Below, piece after piece: positions 54,856-63,857 of a stretch of 64,000 bases of DNA. Source of the DNA: Polynucleobacter sp. MWH-UH35A (GTDB lineage Bacteria; Pseudomonadota; Gammaproteobacteria; Burkholderiales; Burkholderiaceae); NCBI RefSeq assembly GCF_018687075.1, contig NZ_CP061285.1, positions 1,364,001 through 1,428,000 on the forward strand. The letters are read 5' to 3'. A program made the position numbers and the translations under genes. How positions within the stretch are numbered: the first letter of the stretch is position 1; each line of letters begins with the position of its first letter. The notes under the pieces are model-generated. The model searched no databases, had not been told where the DNA came from, and worked only from the letters and a program-made list of their open reading frames with translations.

Positions 54856-55710
54856 CTAGGAAACCACAAAGCGATTGTTTTGATAATCATCAATGGCCTG
54901 TTCAATTTCTGCACGGGTATTCATTACAAAGGGGCCGTATTGAACAATTGGCTCATGAAGTGGCAAAGCAGCTAGAACAATAAATTGCGCGCCAGCTGAA
55001 CCTGCTTTGGCTTTTAAACGATCGCCATCCCCAAGCACAATGGCGGCTTGCTTTGGCGCCGGCATCATTGGTCCACCTATTTCTAGCTCACCTTCATATA
55101 CATAAACGAAAGCATTGAGCTCTTTAGGAATGCGATGTTCAAATTCCGCATTAGAGGGCAAGTGCACATCCAAAAATAAAGGTGAAGTGGTAATGCCTTG
55201 AATGGGGCCCCGCACTTCTTTGTCATCCTGCTTATAGGTGCCAGCAATCACCTTTACTGAGCCGCCATTGCTTAATTCAATCTGCGGAATGTCTTCAACC
55301 TGAATATCTTTATATCCAGCAGGCTTCATCTTTTCTTTTGCCGGCAAGTTAATCCACAGCTGAAAACCGCGCATAGCGCCGCTTACCTGCTGTGGCATCT
55401 CTGAGTGAATAATGCCGCGCCCTGCAGTCATCCACTGCACGCCACCCGTCTTCAAATGCCCTTGATTACCCAAATGATCTTCATGCAGCATGTGACCTTC
55501 AAGCATATAAGTCACTGTCTCAAATCCCCGATGGGGATGGGCCGGAAAACCTGCTACATAGTCATTCGGATCATTCGAAGAAAACTCATCGAGCATCAAA
55601 AAAGGATCTAACCTGACTTGATTCTGACCACCAAGGCTACGGCGTAACTTCACACCCGCACCATCAGAGGTGGCAATTCCAGGAATGATGGTTTGAATAT
55701 TGCGGATCAT
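54856..55710 (-). CDS. pirin family protein
   Basis: A 284-residue bicupin. The N-terminal cupin carries the metal ligands in DPNDYVAGFPAHPHRGFETVTYMLEG (split around residues 48-73) with a further His and Glu in GIIHSEMPQ (about 99-107). The second cupin, about 165-260, ends in GAQFIVLAALPLHEPIVQYG, a pirin signature. Bacterial pirins bind Fe2+ and some have quercetinase activity or alter pyruvate dehydrogenase function; the role here is unknown. It is co-transcribed with the methyltransferase, with no gap. Confidence 0.93.
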   Translation of the reverse strand: MIRNIQTIIPGIATSDGAGVKLRRSLGGQNQVRLDPFLMLDEFSSNDPNDYVAGFPAHPHRGFETVTYMLEGHMLHEDHLGNQGHLKTGGVQWMTAGRGIIHSEMPQQVSGAMRGFQLWINLPAKEKMKPAGYKDIQVEDIPQIELSNGGSVKVIAGTYKQDDKEVRGPIQGITTSPLFLDVHLPSNAEFEHRIPKELNAFVYVYEGELEIGGPMMPAPKQAAIVLGDGDRLKAKAGSAGAQFIVLAALPLHEPIVQYGPFVMNTRAEIEQAIDDYQNNRFVVS

Positions 55711-55731
55711 CTTCTTTGAATTATTCTTCCG

Positions 55732-56283
55732 TCAAGCAGGAGGATGATCTTCCGGGTTCACGTCTAGCGCGATCAGGAAGCGCGACACCATGTTGTATGC
55801 AGCAATCACTGTGACTAACTCAACTGTATCGGTATTACCTAACGCCTTTTGCAAACGCTTCATCAATTCAGGGTCCACTTTGATGTTGCGCGTCATCTGA
55901 AAAGTTAATTCGGCTGCATCATTTTCAACTGGAGAGTACAAATTCTTTGGAAAATTTGGTTGGCCAATTAGTCGCAAGCCCTGAACCTGTTCCTCAGTGC
56001 CGCCTGCCTTTTTGAACGGCGGCGCATGATGAAAGAACTCATACTCAGCACCATTGAGAACGGCCACCCCACACATTGCCAATTCACGTAGTTTTGGATC
56101 TAAGGAGAGATTATTGCGAATCTCGCCAATAAAATGATTCCAACCCTCGGCGATGGGAATGCTATGTAAGAGCATGCGGTCTAAATTAATAAACTGACCG
56201 CCACGTCTTTTACGAATGGCGGCCACTAACTCAGCTGGCTCAGCCAAATCCATTGGCTGATATGGGATTAAACGTTCTGTCAT
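55732..56283 (-). CDS. carboxymuconolactone decarboxylase-family protein
   Basis: A 183-residue all-helical protein. The ATG at 56283 gives MTERLIPYQPMDLAEPAELV; a longer frame upstream reaches into the Bug gene and lacks conservation. The CMD domain core has LRELAMCGVAVLNGAEYEFFHHAPPFKKAG (split, about 87-116). The redox CxxC pair of AhpD is absent; a single Cys is followed by AEYEF-HH, the pattern of gamma-carboxymuconolactone decarboxylase-like proteins. The substrate is not known. It lies 22 bp after the Bug receptor gene on the same strand, so it may be in one transcript with it. Confidence 0.83.
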   Translation of the reverse strand: MTERLIPYQPMDLAEPAELVAAIRKRRGGQFINLDRMLLHSIPIAEGWNHFIGEIRNNLSLDPKLRELAMCGVAVLNGAEYEFFHHAPPFKKAGGTEEQVQGLRLIGQPNFPKNLYSPVENDAAELTFQMTRNIKVDPELMKRLQKALGNTDTVELVTVIAAYNMVSRFLIALDVNPEDHPPA

Positions 56284-56305
56284 AAATCTCTCTGATGAAT
56301 GTTTC

Positions 56306-57319
56306 CTACTGAGCAGTTTCTTTAATGTTGTTTTCAATAACAAACTTACCCCAGATACCAATCTGTTTGCCAATGAAATCTTGAGCAGCTGCAGGAGTTC
56401 CACCAACAATTTGAATTCCTTGAGCCTTAAACTTTTCAGCTACCGCTGGTGTTTTCAATGCTTTATTTAAAGCTTTATTCATGGCATCTACAACTGCGGT
56501 TGGTGTTTTACCTGGCGCCAGTACTGCCCACCAAGCTGGAGCACTAAAACCTGGGAAGCCACTTTCAGAAATCGTTGGCACATTTGGTAGGGATGGCGAT
56601 CTTTTAGCAGTAGTAATCACCAATGGAATCACGCCACCGCTATCAATATGAGGCTTTACTAAAAATTCTGAGCCGACCGCCAATTCAACTTGGCCGCCCA
56701 AAGCGTCTTGCATCAAAGGGCCGCCGCCACGATACGGTATGTGATTCCAATCAAAACCCGCCTGCTTAGCAAGGCGAGCCATCGCTAAATGCCCGAGGCT
56801 GCCAATACCAATTGATCCGTAACTAAATTGCTTTCCCGTTTTAGAAAGATCGACCAATTGCTTAAAACTAGTAATGCCCGATTTTTTGCTAGCAACCAAA
56901 ACCATGGGGGACGTGCCAACCAAAATTACAGGGGCAATGTCCTTAATGGAGTCATACGGAAGTTTGTCTTTGAGGCTAGGATTAACGCCATGGGTATCAA
57001 ACACCACCGCGAAGGTATATCCATCAGGATCTGAGCGCGTCATCGCTGAAGTACCAATCACGCCTGATGCTCCACCAACGTTCTCCACAATCACGTTCTG
57101 CTTTAACTCTGACTGCAAGGCTGGTGCCAATACGCGGGCAACTTGATCAACTGAGCCACCTGGCGGAAATACCGCAATCAAACGAATTGGCTTTTGGGTA
57201 GGCCAGGTACCAACACCTGCGCCTTGACCCAAGGCATACGTACTTAGCCCCAAAGCCATCAAAGCCACTAAGACGCTGTTTTTAAAGGTTCTTTTGATTA
57301 TTTTTGTTAAATCCTGCAT
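56306..57319 (-). CDS. Bug/TctC-family periplasmic solute-binding protein (1)
   Basis: A 337-residue tripartite tricarboxylate transporter receptor. A signal peptide spans about 1-31. Family motifs: IAVFPPGGSVDQVARVLAPA (about 48-67), VENVGGASGVIGTSAMTRSD, FSYGSIGIGSLGHLAMARL and WNHIPYRGGGPLMQDALGGQ, where backbone groups bind the ligand carboxylates. It would bind a carboxylate such as a dicarboxylate or aromatic acid; the ligand is not predictable. No tctA or tctB is nearby. It lies 22 bp before the CMD-family gene. Confidence 0.9.
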   Translation of the reverse strand: MQDLTKIIKRTFKNSVLVALMALGLSTYALGQGAGVGTWPTQKPIRLIAVFPPGGSVDQVARVLAPALQSELKQNVIVENVGGASGVIGTSAMTRSDPDGYTFAVVFDTHGVNPSLKDKLPYDSIKDIAPVILVGTSPMVLVASKKSGITSFKQLVDLSKTGKQFSYGSIGIGSLGHLAMARLAKQAGFDWNHIPYRGGGPLMQDALGGQVELAVGSEFLVKPHIDSGGVIPLVITTAKRSPSLPNVPTISESGFPGFSAPAWWAVLAPGKTPTAVVDAMNKALNKALKTPAVAEKFKAQGIQIVGGTPAAAQDFIGKQIGIWGKFVIENNIKETAQ

Positions 57320-57407
57320 GGATTTGTCTCCTATTGGTAAGAACTGAAGATTAACACCCCCTTAGCCTATTTGCTCGATAATGCTGATGTAGCCCAGTGA
57401 GAGAAAG

Positions 57408-58184
57408 ATGAAGTCGATTCTAAATATCGCCGCCTATTTATTTGTCAGCCTAGATGGCCTGCCAGAGCTGCGCGCCAGAATGCTGGATGAATGCAATGCA
57501 CGCCAACTCAAGGGCACTATCTTGTTGACGGGCGAAGGCATCAATATGTTCCTTGCTGGTAAGCCAGGTGAGCTGCGCGGATTTCTAGACTGGCTCAGGA
57601 CAGACCCCCGATTTGCACCACTACAAGCCAAAGAAAGTTGGTCTGAAGAGCAGCCATTTAAAAAGATGCTGATTAAGCTCAAAAATGAAATTATCCGCAT
57701 GAACCACCCAACGATTCGCCCGGAGGAAGGTCGTGCCAATTTCATCACTCCACAAAAACTGCAGGAGTGGTTAGATCGCGGCACCGATGATTTAGGTCGC
57801 CCTGTTGTCATGATAGATACACGAAATGCCTTTGAAGTCGATTACGGCACTTTTGAAAACGCTTTGCATTTCAATATCGAAAAGTTCACCGAATTCCCAG
57901 CTGCCATATCCGCGCATAAAGAAGAGCTTGCAGATAAAACCTTGGTCAGTTTTTGTACTGGCGGCATTCGCTGCGAAAAATCAGGGTTGTATATGCGGGA
58001 GATTGGCATGCAGCACAGTTACCAATTAGAGGGTGGGATTTTGAAGTACTTTGAAGAGGTTGGCTCCGCACACTATCAAGGTAGCTGCTTTGTCTTTGAT
58101 GAGCGCGAGGCCTTGGAACCAAACCTCGATTCCATACCCCTAGAGCGCTCTATACGGAAAAAACTTAAAGCGAGTTCTGCCTAA
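57408..58184 (+). CDS. trhO: tRNA uridine(34) hydroxylase TrhO (rhodanese-related)
   Basis: A 258-residue YceA-family protein. The N-terminal acylphosphatase-like domain (about 1-95) has LKGTILLTGEGINMFLAGKP (about 34-53); the rhodanese domain (about 125-225) has VMIDTRNAFEVDYGTF and the active-site loop FCTGGIRCEKSGLYMRE with its catalytic cysteine. TrhO uses O2 to make 5-hydroxyuridine at U34 of some tRNAs. It is shorter than E. coli TrhO but close to the usual Burkholderiales length. GAGAGAAAG precedes the ATG. It stands alone between two Bug genes. Confidence 0.92.
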   Translation: MKSILNIAAYLFVSLDGLPELRARMLDECNARQLKGTILLTGEGINMFLAGKPGELRGFLDWLRTDPRFAPLQAKESWSEEQPFKKMLIKLKNEIIRMNHPTIRPEEGRANFITPQKLQEWLDRGTDDLGRPVVMIDTRNAFEVDYGTFENALHFNIEKFTEFPAAISAHKEELADKTLVSFCTGGIRCEKSGLYMREIGMQHSYQLEGGILKYFEEVGSAHYQGSCFVFDEREALEPNLDSIPLERSIRKKLKASSA

Positions 58185-58269
58185 AGGGTAGTAAGCTCAG
58201 AAATAGTAGAATTACCAAGTAGTAACAAAGCTGTACAAAACTAATAAAACAATAATTCGGACTCGAGAC

Positions 58270-59274
58270 ATGTCTAAAACGATTAATCGGCAAAAGCCGA
58301 TTTTTTTATCATCCCTTATCTGCGCATTTCTAGGGATGGCAATCCATTGCACTGTACAAGCGCAAAGTGCAGTGCCAGCATATCCAATGAAACCTATCAA
58401 ACTCATTGCACCTGTAGCTGCTGGCGGTGGTTTAGATAATATTGCGCGCGCTGTTGCGGAAAAGCTCTCACGCTCCATCGGCCAAACTGTCGTTGTAGAA
58501 AATATGGGCGGTGGCGGTGGCTCAATCGCCTCCCAAGCAACTGCTAAAGCACCGGCTGATGGCTACACCCTCATGATTGCTTATGTTGGGACGCACGGCA
58601 CCAATCCAGCCGTTCGAAAATTACCTTACGATGCCCTCAAAGATTTCACCCCGATTGGCATGATTGGCGCTACGCCTAATGTGCTCATCATCAATCCCGA
58701 GCTACCCATCAAAAACTTAAAAGAGTTTGTCGATTACGCCAAAAAGAATCCTGCAAAATTAAGTTACGGCTCAGCAGGGCCTGGAACACTTACTCATCTG
58801 GGCATGGAGCAATTCAAATTAGCCGCGGGAATATTCATGGTGCATGTACCGTATCGCGGTGTTGGTCCTGCTTATACGGACTTATTGGCCGGCCAAACCC
58901 AAGCAATGTTTCCAACCCTGTTTGCAGGGCTTCCTTATATCAATACCAATCGCGTGCGCGGTTTAGCCATTACTGGATCTAAGCGTAGTTCAGCCGCCCC
59001 TAATATTCCGACCTTCAAGGAGTTGGGTTACAGCGGTTTTGATGGTCAGCAATGGTACGGTTTAGTGGGTCCAGCTAATTTACCGCCAGCTATTGTTACA
59101 AAGCTAAATACTGAGCTCAACAAAGTCTTGGTGTTGCCAGAATTTTCCGAAAAGATGACTAGTGAAGCAATGACGCTGATGCCAATGACCCCATCTCAAT
59201 TTGCGAACTACATCAAAGAAGACATTGCACGCTGGGCAAAAGTAGCCAAGGATCGCAATATTGAAATTGAATAA
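58270..59274 (+). CDS. Bug/TctC-family periplasmic solute-binding protein (2)
   Basis: A 334-residue receptor with a signal peptide ending TVQAQ (about residue 32). The binding motifs are IAPVAAGGGLDNIARAVAEK (about 45-64), VENMGGGGGSIASQATAKAP, YGSAGPGTLTHLGMEQF and HVPYRGVGPAYTDLLAGQTQ. It heads a plus-strand cluster: 55 bp later comes the MmgE/PrpD gene, then the 2-hydroxyacid dehydrogenase and the CHR transporter pair. The location suggests its ligand is a hydroxy- or tricarboxylic acid processed by those enzymes. The ligand is not predictable from sequence alone. Confidence 0.92.
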   Translation: MSKTINRQKPIFLSSLICAFLGMAIHCTVQAQSAVPAYPMKPIKLIAPVAAGGGLDNIARAVAEKLSRSIGQTVVVENMGGGGGSIASQATAKAPADGYTLMIAYVGTHGTNPAVRKLPYDALKDFTPIGMIGATPNVLIINPELPIKNLKEFVDYAKKNPAKLSYGSAGPGTLTHLGMEQFKLAAGIFMVHVPYRGVGPAYTDLLAGQTQAMFPTLFAGLPYINTNRVRGLAITGSKRSSAAPNIPTFKELGYSGFDGQQWYGLVGPANLPPAIVTKLNTELNKVLVLPEFSEKMTSEAMTLMPMTPSQFANYIKEDIARWAKVAKDRNIEIE

Positions 59275-59329
59275 TCCATTTACAAAAAAATAATTCATTT
59301 AAATTTACTAAATCAATAGGGACTTTTAT

Positions 59330-60703
59330 ATGTCACACGCAATTGCAGCGGCGGCCGATCTCAATGCACCACCTGTTACTAAAATATTGGCTGAATTTGT
59401 TAATGCCCATCCAGGCCAAGGATGGACTCCTGAGGTTGAACACGAGGCGCATCGCACATTCTTAAACTGGCTCGGTTGTGCTATTGGTGCTGCCAATCAT
59501 GAGAGCGTTGAATCTTCATTGGCTGCTATTCGTGAATTTCAACCGGCGCCACAAGCCAGCATTCTCGGACGTAAAGACAAAGTGGATATGGGCGGTGCAG
59601 CACTCATCAATGGCATCAGTTCACACACTTTTGACTTTGATGACACACACCTTAAAACCGTTATTCATCCAGCTGGTCCAGTAGCATCTGCAATCCTAGC
59701 CTTGGGTGAACATATTGGCGCTAACGGTCGCCAAATGATCGACTCTCTTGTTTTGGGAATCGATGTTGCCTGTCGCGTTGGCAATGCCATGTATCCAGAC
59801 CACTACCATCGCGGTTGGCATATTACCGGCTCTACTGGCATGCTAGGATCTGCTGCTGCCTGTTCACGTCTAATGGGTCTCGATTTACAAAAAACAACGA
59901 TGGCTCTTGGCATTGCCGCCTCACAACCAGTTGGTATGCGTGAGCAATTTGGCACGATGACAAAACCATTTCATCCAGGCGGTGCTGCTCGTGCAGGCCA
60001 ACTTTCTGCATTACTAGCAAAGCATGGCTTTACTGCAAGCCCCAAAGCACTGGAGGCGGGTCGTGGATATATGCAGACTGTTTCTACAAAATGTGACTGG
60101 TCAGAAATTGATCGCGCCCTAGGAAAATCTTTTGAAATCTCCTTAAACACCTATAAGCCATTCGCTTGCGGTATCGTAATTCACCCAGCCATTGATGCCT
60201 GTGCACAATTACGGGCTCAAGGCGTTAACGCAGAAGATGTAGAACGCATTGAACTGCGTGTTCACCCATTAGTGCTTGAGCTCACTGGCAAAAAAACACC
60301 GAAAGATGGTTTAGAGGGCAAGTTCAGCGTTTACCACGGCTGCGCAGTAGGTTTGATTTTTGGTCAAGCTGGTGAAGGTGAATATGCCGATGACATCGTA
60401 AACCGTCCTGACGTTATCGCTTTACGTGCTAAAGTAAATGCCACTACTGATACCTCTATTAGCGAAGCGTCAGTTGACGTAAAAGCCTTCCTGAAGAATG
60501 GCAAAGAAGTGCACATCTTCGTGAAGAATGCGATTGGCTCTGTAGAGAACCCAATGAGTGACGCAAACTTGGAACAAAAGTTCACCAGCTTAGCGGAACC
60601 CATCATTGGTAAAGAAAAAACCCGCCAGCTGATTTCCGCTCTCTGGAAGCTCGGACAAGCGCCTGATCTCAAACACATTCTAAATCTTTGTACTCCAGAC
60701 TAA
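59330..60703 (+). CDS. MmgE/PrpD family protein
   Basis: A 457-residue all-alpha plus alpha/beta enzyme of the family that includes 2-methylcitrate dehydratase (PrpD), immune-responsive gene 1 and iminodisuccinate epimerase. SHTFDFDDTHLKTVIHPAGP (about 101-120) carries the DDTH metal/active-site pattern, and GWHITGSTGMLGSAAACSRL and MTKPFHPGGAARAGQLSALL follow. It probably dehydrates or isomerises a hydroxy-carboxylic acid. No prpB or prpC is near, so propionate use is not supported. It lies between the Bug receptor and the dehydrogenase genes (19 bp gap). Confidence 0.9.
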   Translation: MSHAIAAAADLNAPPVTKILAEFVNAHPGQGWTPEVEHEAHRTFLNWLGCAIGAANHESVESSLAAIREFQPAPQASILGRKDKVDMGGAALINGISSHTFDFDDTHLKTVIHPAGPVASAILALGEHIGANGRQMIDSLVLGIDVACRVGNAMYPDHYHRGWHITGSTGMLGSAAACSRLMGLDLQKTTMALGIAASQPVGMREQFGTMTKPFHPGGAARAGQLSALLAKHGFTASPKALEAGRGYMQTVSTKCDWSEIDRALGKSFEISLNTYKPFACGIVIHPAIDACAQLRAQGVNAEDVERIELRVHPLVLELTGKKTPKDGLEGKFSVYHGCAVGLIFGQAGEGEYADDIVNRPDVIALRAKVNATTDTSISEASVDVKAFLKNGKEVHIFVKNAIGSVENPMSDANLEQKFTSLAEPIIGKEKTRQLISALWKLGQAPDLKHILNLCTPD

Positions 60704-60722
60704 TCTCAACTGAAAGTTTTTT

Positions 60723-61700
60723 ATGGCTTCACTACCTAATATTGTTGTACTTGGAGACTATGAACGTGCGCTTCGTCGGTTCTCTAACTGGGATAAGTTA
60801 GATCAACAGACGAATCTCACTATTCATCATGAGCCTTTACGAGATGAAGCGCTATATGAAGCCGTTAAAGATGCAGATGCCATTGCCATCGTAAGAGATC
60901 GCTCTCCATTTAACGAGGCAATGATTGCGCGCTTACCAAAGCTGAAGTTTTTAATGTTTACAGGTGAACGTAATGGCACTCTTGAGGCATCAGCCTTGGT
61001 TTCCAGAAACATTCCCATGGCCTGCACACCCGGTGGTCCATCTAAAGAAACTACCGCAGAGCTAACCTGGGCTCTCATTTTGGGGGCCTCTAAGCGCCTC
61101 ATTGAAGAAAACAAGCTGATTGCCTCAGGCGGTTGGCGTGATGCCATGTCGCTTTTGCCAATGCTCTCTGGTGAACGTTTGGGGATTATGGGTTTGGGTG
61201 CTATTGGTAGTCGTGTAGCCCGCGTTGGTGCTGCATTTGGTATGGAGGTAGTTGCATGGAGCCCTCGCATGACGCCTGAACGTGCCGCTGCTGAAAATGC
61301 AAAAGCAGTCAGCCTAGATGAACTCCTTAAAACCTCTAAAGTAGTGTCTATGCACTTGGTGGCGGGACCTGGAACAAAGGGTCTTATTAGCGCAGATCAA
61401 TTAGCACTCATGCGTCCAGACTCGATTCTGATAAACACCTCCCGTGCTGCACTGATCAATATGCCTGACCTCCAGAAAGCATTGGCTGCAGGCAGACCAG
61501 GTCAAGCGGCGGTGGATGTTTTTGATGTGGAGCCTCTCCCAGAAAAAGATAGCTTACGCAACACACCAAATCTCTTAGTAACCCCACATCTTGGATTTAT
61601 TGCCGAACCTATTTTTGCAACCTTCTCCAAAGGCATTACCGAAACATTGGAAACTTGGTTAGAAAATAAACCGGTGCCACATCCATTTAAGCCCCAATAG
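60723..61700 (+). CDS. D-2-hydroxyacid dehydrogenase family protein
   Basis: A 325-residue NAD(P)-dependent dehydrogenase. The Rossmann motif is GERLGIMGLGAIGSRVARVG (about 151-170); the catalytic Arg lies in SILINTSRAALINM (about 237-250) and the catalytic His in LLVTPHLGFIAEP (about 284-296). The Glu follows in VDVFDVEPLPEKD. It should reduce 2-oxo acids or oxidise D-2-hydroxy acids; substrate unknown. It follows the MmgE/PrpD gene by 19 bp, so the two probably act on the same compound. Confidence 0.9.
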   Translation: MASLPNIVVLGDYERALRRFSNWDKLDQQTNLTIHHEPLRDEALYEAVKDADAIAIVRDRSPFNEAMIARLPKLKFLMFTGERNGTLEASALVSRNIPMACTPGGPSKETTAELTWALILGASKRLIEENKLIASGGWRDAMSLLPMLSGERLGIMGLGAIGSRVARVGAAFGMEVVAWSPRMTPERAAAENAKAVSLDELLKTSKVVSMHLVAGPGTKGLISADQLALMRPDSILINTSRAALINMPDLQKALAAGRPGQAAVDVFDVEPLPEKDSLRNTPNLLVTPHLGFIAEPIFATFSKGITETLETWLENKPVPHPFKPQ

Positions 61701-61728
61701 AGTCGCAGTAAAACTGCCAAAAATTCAC

Positions 61729-62277
61729 ATGCCTACTCAACCGAAGACCCTAACCCCCAAGCAGCTCTTTCTTGGCTTTAGCAAAATTGGGATGTCTGGG
61801 TTTGGTGGCGTACTACCTTGGGCACGGCGCACGATTGTTGAGCAAGAGAAATGGCTCACTTCCGAAGAATTTAGCGCCATGCTCGGCATCTGCCAAATTG
61901 TTCCAGGCCCAAATATTGTGAACCTCGGAGTATGTGTAGGCAGTCGCTTTGCTGGTGTGCCTGGAGCCTTTGCAGCAGTCATGGGCTTAATGCTGGGACC
62001 CGTAGCCATCGTCATTTTGCTTGGAATTCTGTATGAACATTACAGCTATATGCCCGTGGTTCAGGGCTTACTCAGAGGCATCTCTGCAGTAGGAGTGGGC
62101 CTTATAGCCAGCACAGGTTTCAAAATGATGCGTACCGAACTGAAATACCCGCCGATGCTCTCTGTTATTTTCTTAACCATTTTAGCGGCGACGTATTTTC
62201 ATTTGGGTCTAGGCTGGGTAGTATTGCTTGCATCTCCACTGGCATTTTTTTTGGCATGGAAGAAGGTAAAGAAATGA
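61729..62277 (+). CDS. CHR (chromate) transporter family protein, first half
   Basis: A 182-residue membrane protein with about five hydrophobic segments, equal to one CHR domain. The family motifs are FSKIGMSGFGGVLPWARRTI (about 17-36) and CQIVPGPNIVNLGVCVGSRF (about 60-79), with the PGP pocket. Short-chain CHR proteins occur as adjacent pairs that together form the transporter. The natural substrate in this setting need not be chromate, since the cluster concerns organic acids. The next gene overlaps its stop by 4 bp, indicating coupled translation and pairing. Confidence 0.88.
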   Translation: MPTQPKTLTPKQLFLGFSKIGMSGFGGVLPWARRTIVEQEKWLTSEEFSAMLGICQIVPGPNIVNLGVCVGSRFAGVPGAFAAVMGLMLGPVAIVILLGILYEHYSYMPVVQGLLRGISAVGVGLIASTGFKMMRTELKYPPMLSVIFLTILAATYFHLGLGWVVLLASPLAFFLAWKKVKK

Positions 62278-62798
62278 TTGGAACTCTCGTCAGCCTCTTT
62301 CTCAAACTTTCAGCCTTCTCCTTAGTTGCGTTCGGAGGAATCAACGCTCTCCTGCCAACACTCTATGATTTATCAGTAAACCAAGAGCACTGGATTAATA
62401 GTCAAACCTTTGCTGATTACTTTGCTATTGCGCAAGCTGCACCTGGTCCAAACTTAATGACCGTCACACTCATTGGCTGGAAAGTAGGTGGCGTCATCGG
62501 CGCAGCTATTGCAACACTGGCGATTGCCTGGCCATCCTCAATCATGATCTATTTCTTGCAGCGCTCTATTTTGGGCATGCGGGATATTCAAAAGCAAAAA
62601 ATGATTCAAGCAGCTGCTGGCGCTCTAGCGGTAGGTCTAGTGTTATCAGCCGCTTGGGGTATTGCGCTCCAAATCAACACTGGCACGGCCGCCTACTTAT
62701 TGACCTTTGGCACGATTGCAATTACCTTACTTACACGCTGGCATCCGCTCTACCTCATTGCAATTGGCGGCGCATTGGGTGTCTTGGGATTTATTTAA
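62274..62798 (+). CDS. CHR (chromate) transporter family protein, second half
   Basis: A 174-residue partner of the preceding CHR protein. The ATG at 62274 overlaps the previous TGA (ATGA), and AAGAAGG lies 7 bp upstream, within the end of the first gene; an ATG six codons earlier is less likely. Motifs: FGGINALLPTLYDLSV (about 20-35) and AQAAPGPNLMTVTLIGWKVG (about 59-78). About five membrane segments. The two halves differ in sequence, as usual for paired short-chain CHR proteins with opposite membrane orientation. A Bug receptor follows after 18 bp. Confidence 0.88.
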   Translation: MIGTLVSLFLKLSAFSLVAFGGINALLPTLYDLSVNQEHWINSQTFADYFAIAQAAPGPNLMTVTLIGWKVGGVIGAAIATLAIAWPSSIMIYFLQRSILGMRDIQKQKMIQAAAGALAVGLVLSAAWGIALQINTGTAAYLLTFGTIAITLLTRWHPLYLIAIGGALGVLGFI

Positions 62799-62816
62799 AC
62801 GTCTTATGGAAAACAT

Positions 62817-63794
62817 ATGAGACTGATTCAACACTTCACCATTTTTCTAGTGAGCTTGCTCTCTGTTTTCGGCAATGCTTCTTTTGCACAAAACAATTAC
62901 CCTAATAAACCCATCAACTTCATCGTGCCTTATGGCGCTGGCGGAAGTGCTGACTCTCGAAGCCGACAACTCGCACAAAAGATGAGTGTTTTACTCAAGC
63001 AACCAATTGTGGTTGATAACAAACCTGGTGCTGGCGGCAATATTGGTACAGAAGCGATTGTTCGATCTGCGCCCGATGGCTACACCATTGGCATGGGAAA
63101 CTTTGCGCCAATGGCAGTGAATAAAACACTTTTTGGCAATTTACGGTATGACCCAGAAACGGATTTAACACCTATCATCTTGATTGAAAAAGGTCCCTTG
63201 GTCTTAGTAGTGAATCCCAACTCTCCTTACAAAACTGTGCAAGATATTGTTGCAGCGGCCAAGGCAAAATCCGGTGTTTTGACATTCTCTTCTGGCGGCA
63301 TTGGTGGCAGCCATCAGCTCTCTGCGGAATTGTTTGAACTCAATGCTGGCATTCAGATGATTCATGTACCTTATAAAAGCGGATCAGCTGCTTTAACGGA
63401 TCTTATGGGTGGTAATGTGGATCTCATGTTTGATCAAATGTATTCCGCTGTACCAAGCATTCAAGCAGGCAAGATTCGCCCACTTGCTATTACCAGCAAA
63501 AAGCGCTCGCCTCTTTTGCCAAATGTTCCAAGCTTTGCAGAATTGGGTTACCCAAAGGTTGAAGTACTCAATTGGCAGGGATTAATTGCACCAAAGGGCA
63601 CGCCAAAAGCCATTATTGATAAATTAAATGCTGCTGCAAATGAGGCGCTCAAGGATCCGCAATTACGTGAGCTCATGCTTTCTCAGGGAAATGAGATTGG
63701 TGGTGGAAGCCCTGCTGAATTTGCCACTCTGATCAAGTCAGAGGCAGCTAAGTGGAGTACAGTAGTCAAGAGTGCCAATATCAAGCCGGAGTAA
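62817..63794 (+). CDS. Bug/TctC-family periplasmic solute-binding protein (3)
   Basis: A 325-residue receptor with a signal peptide cut near SFAQN (about residue 24). Motifs: FIVPYGAGGSADSRSRQLAQ (about 35-54), VDNKPGAGGNIGTEAIVRSA, FSSGGIGGSHQLSAELF and HVPYKSGSAALTDLMGGNVD (about 182-201). It is the last gene of the cluster and follows the CHR pair by 18 bp. Its binding motifs differ from those of receptor 2, so the two Bug proteins probably bind different acids. A terminator follows. Confidence 0.92.
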   Translation: MRLIQHFTIFLVSLLSVFGNASFAQNNYPNKPINFIVPYGAGGSADSRSRQLAQKMSVLLKQPIVVDNKPGAGGNIGTEAIVRSAPDGYTIGMGNFAPMAVNKTLFGNLRYDPETDLTPIILIEKGPLVLVVNPNSPYKTVQDIVAAAKAKSGVLTFSSGGIGGSHQLSAELFELNAGIQMIHVPYKSGSAALTDLMGGNVDLMFDQMYSAVPSIQAGKIRPLAITSKKRSPLLPNVPSFAELGYPKVEVLNWQGLIAPKGTPKAIIDKLNAAANEALKDPQLRELMLSQGNEIGGGSPAEFATLIKSEAAKWSTVVKSANIKPE

Positions 63795-63828
63795 TCACTG
63801 GCACTCAATACTGAATCACTGCAGAATA

Positions 63829-63857
63829 AAAAAAAGGGGGGCTTGCCCTCTTTTTTA
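63829..63857. terminator. Rho-independent terminator, convergent
   Basis: A tract of A's and AGGGGGG pairs with CCCTCTT around CTTG, one G-U pair, followed by TTTTAT on the plus strand. It lies between the last Bug gene and the converging crcB gene, whose stop codon overlaps the hairpin, so it may serve both. Confidence 0.78.
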
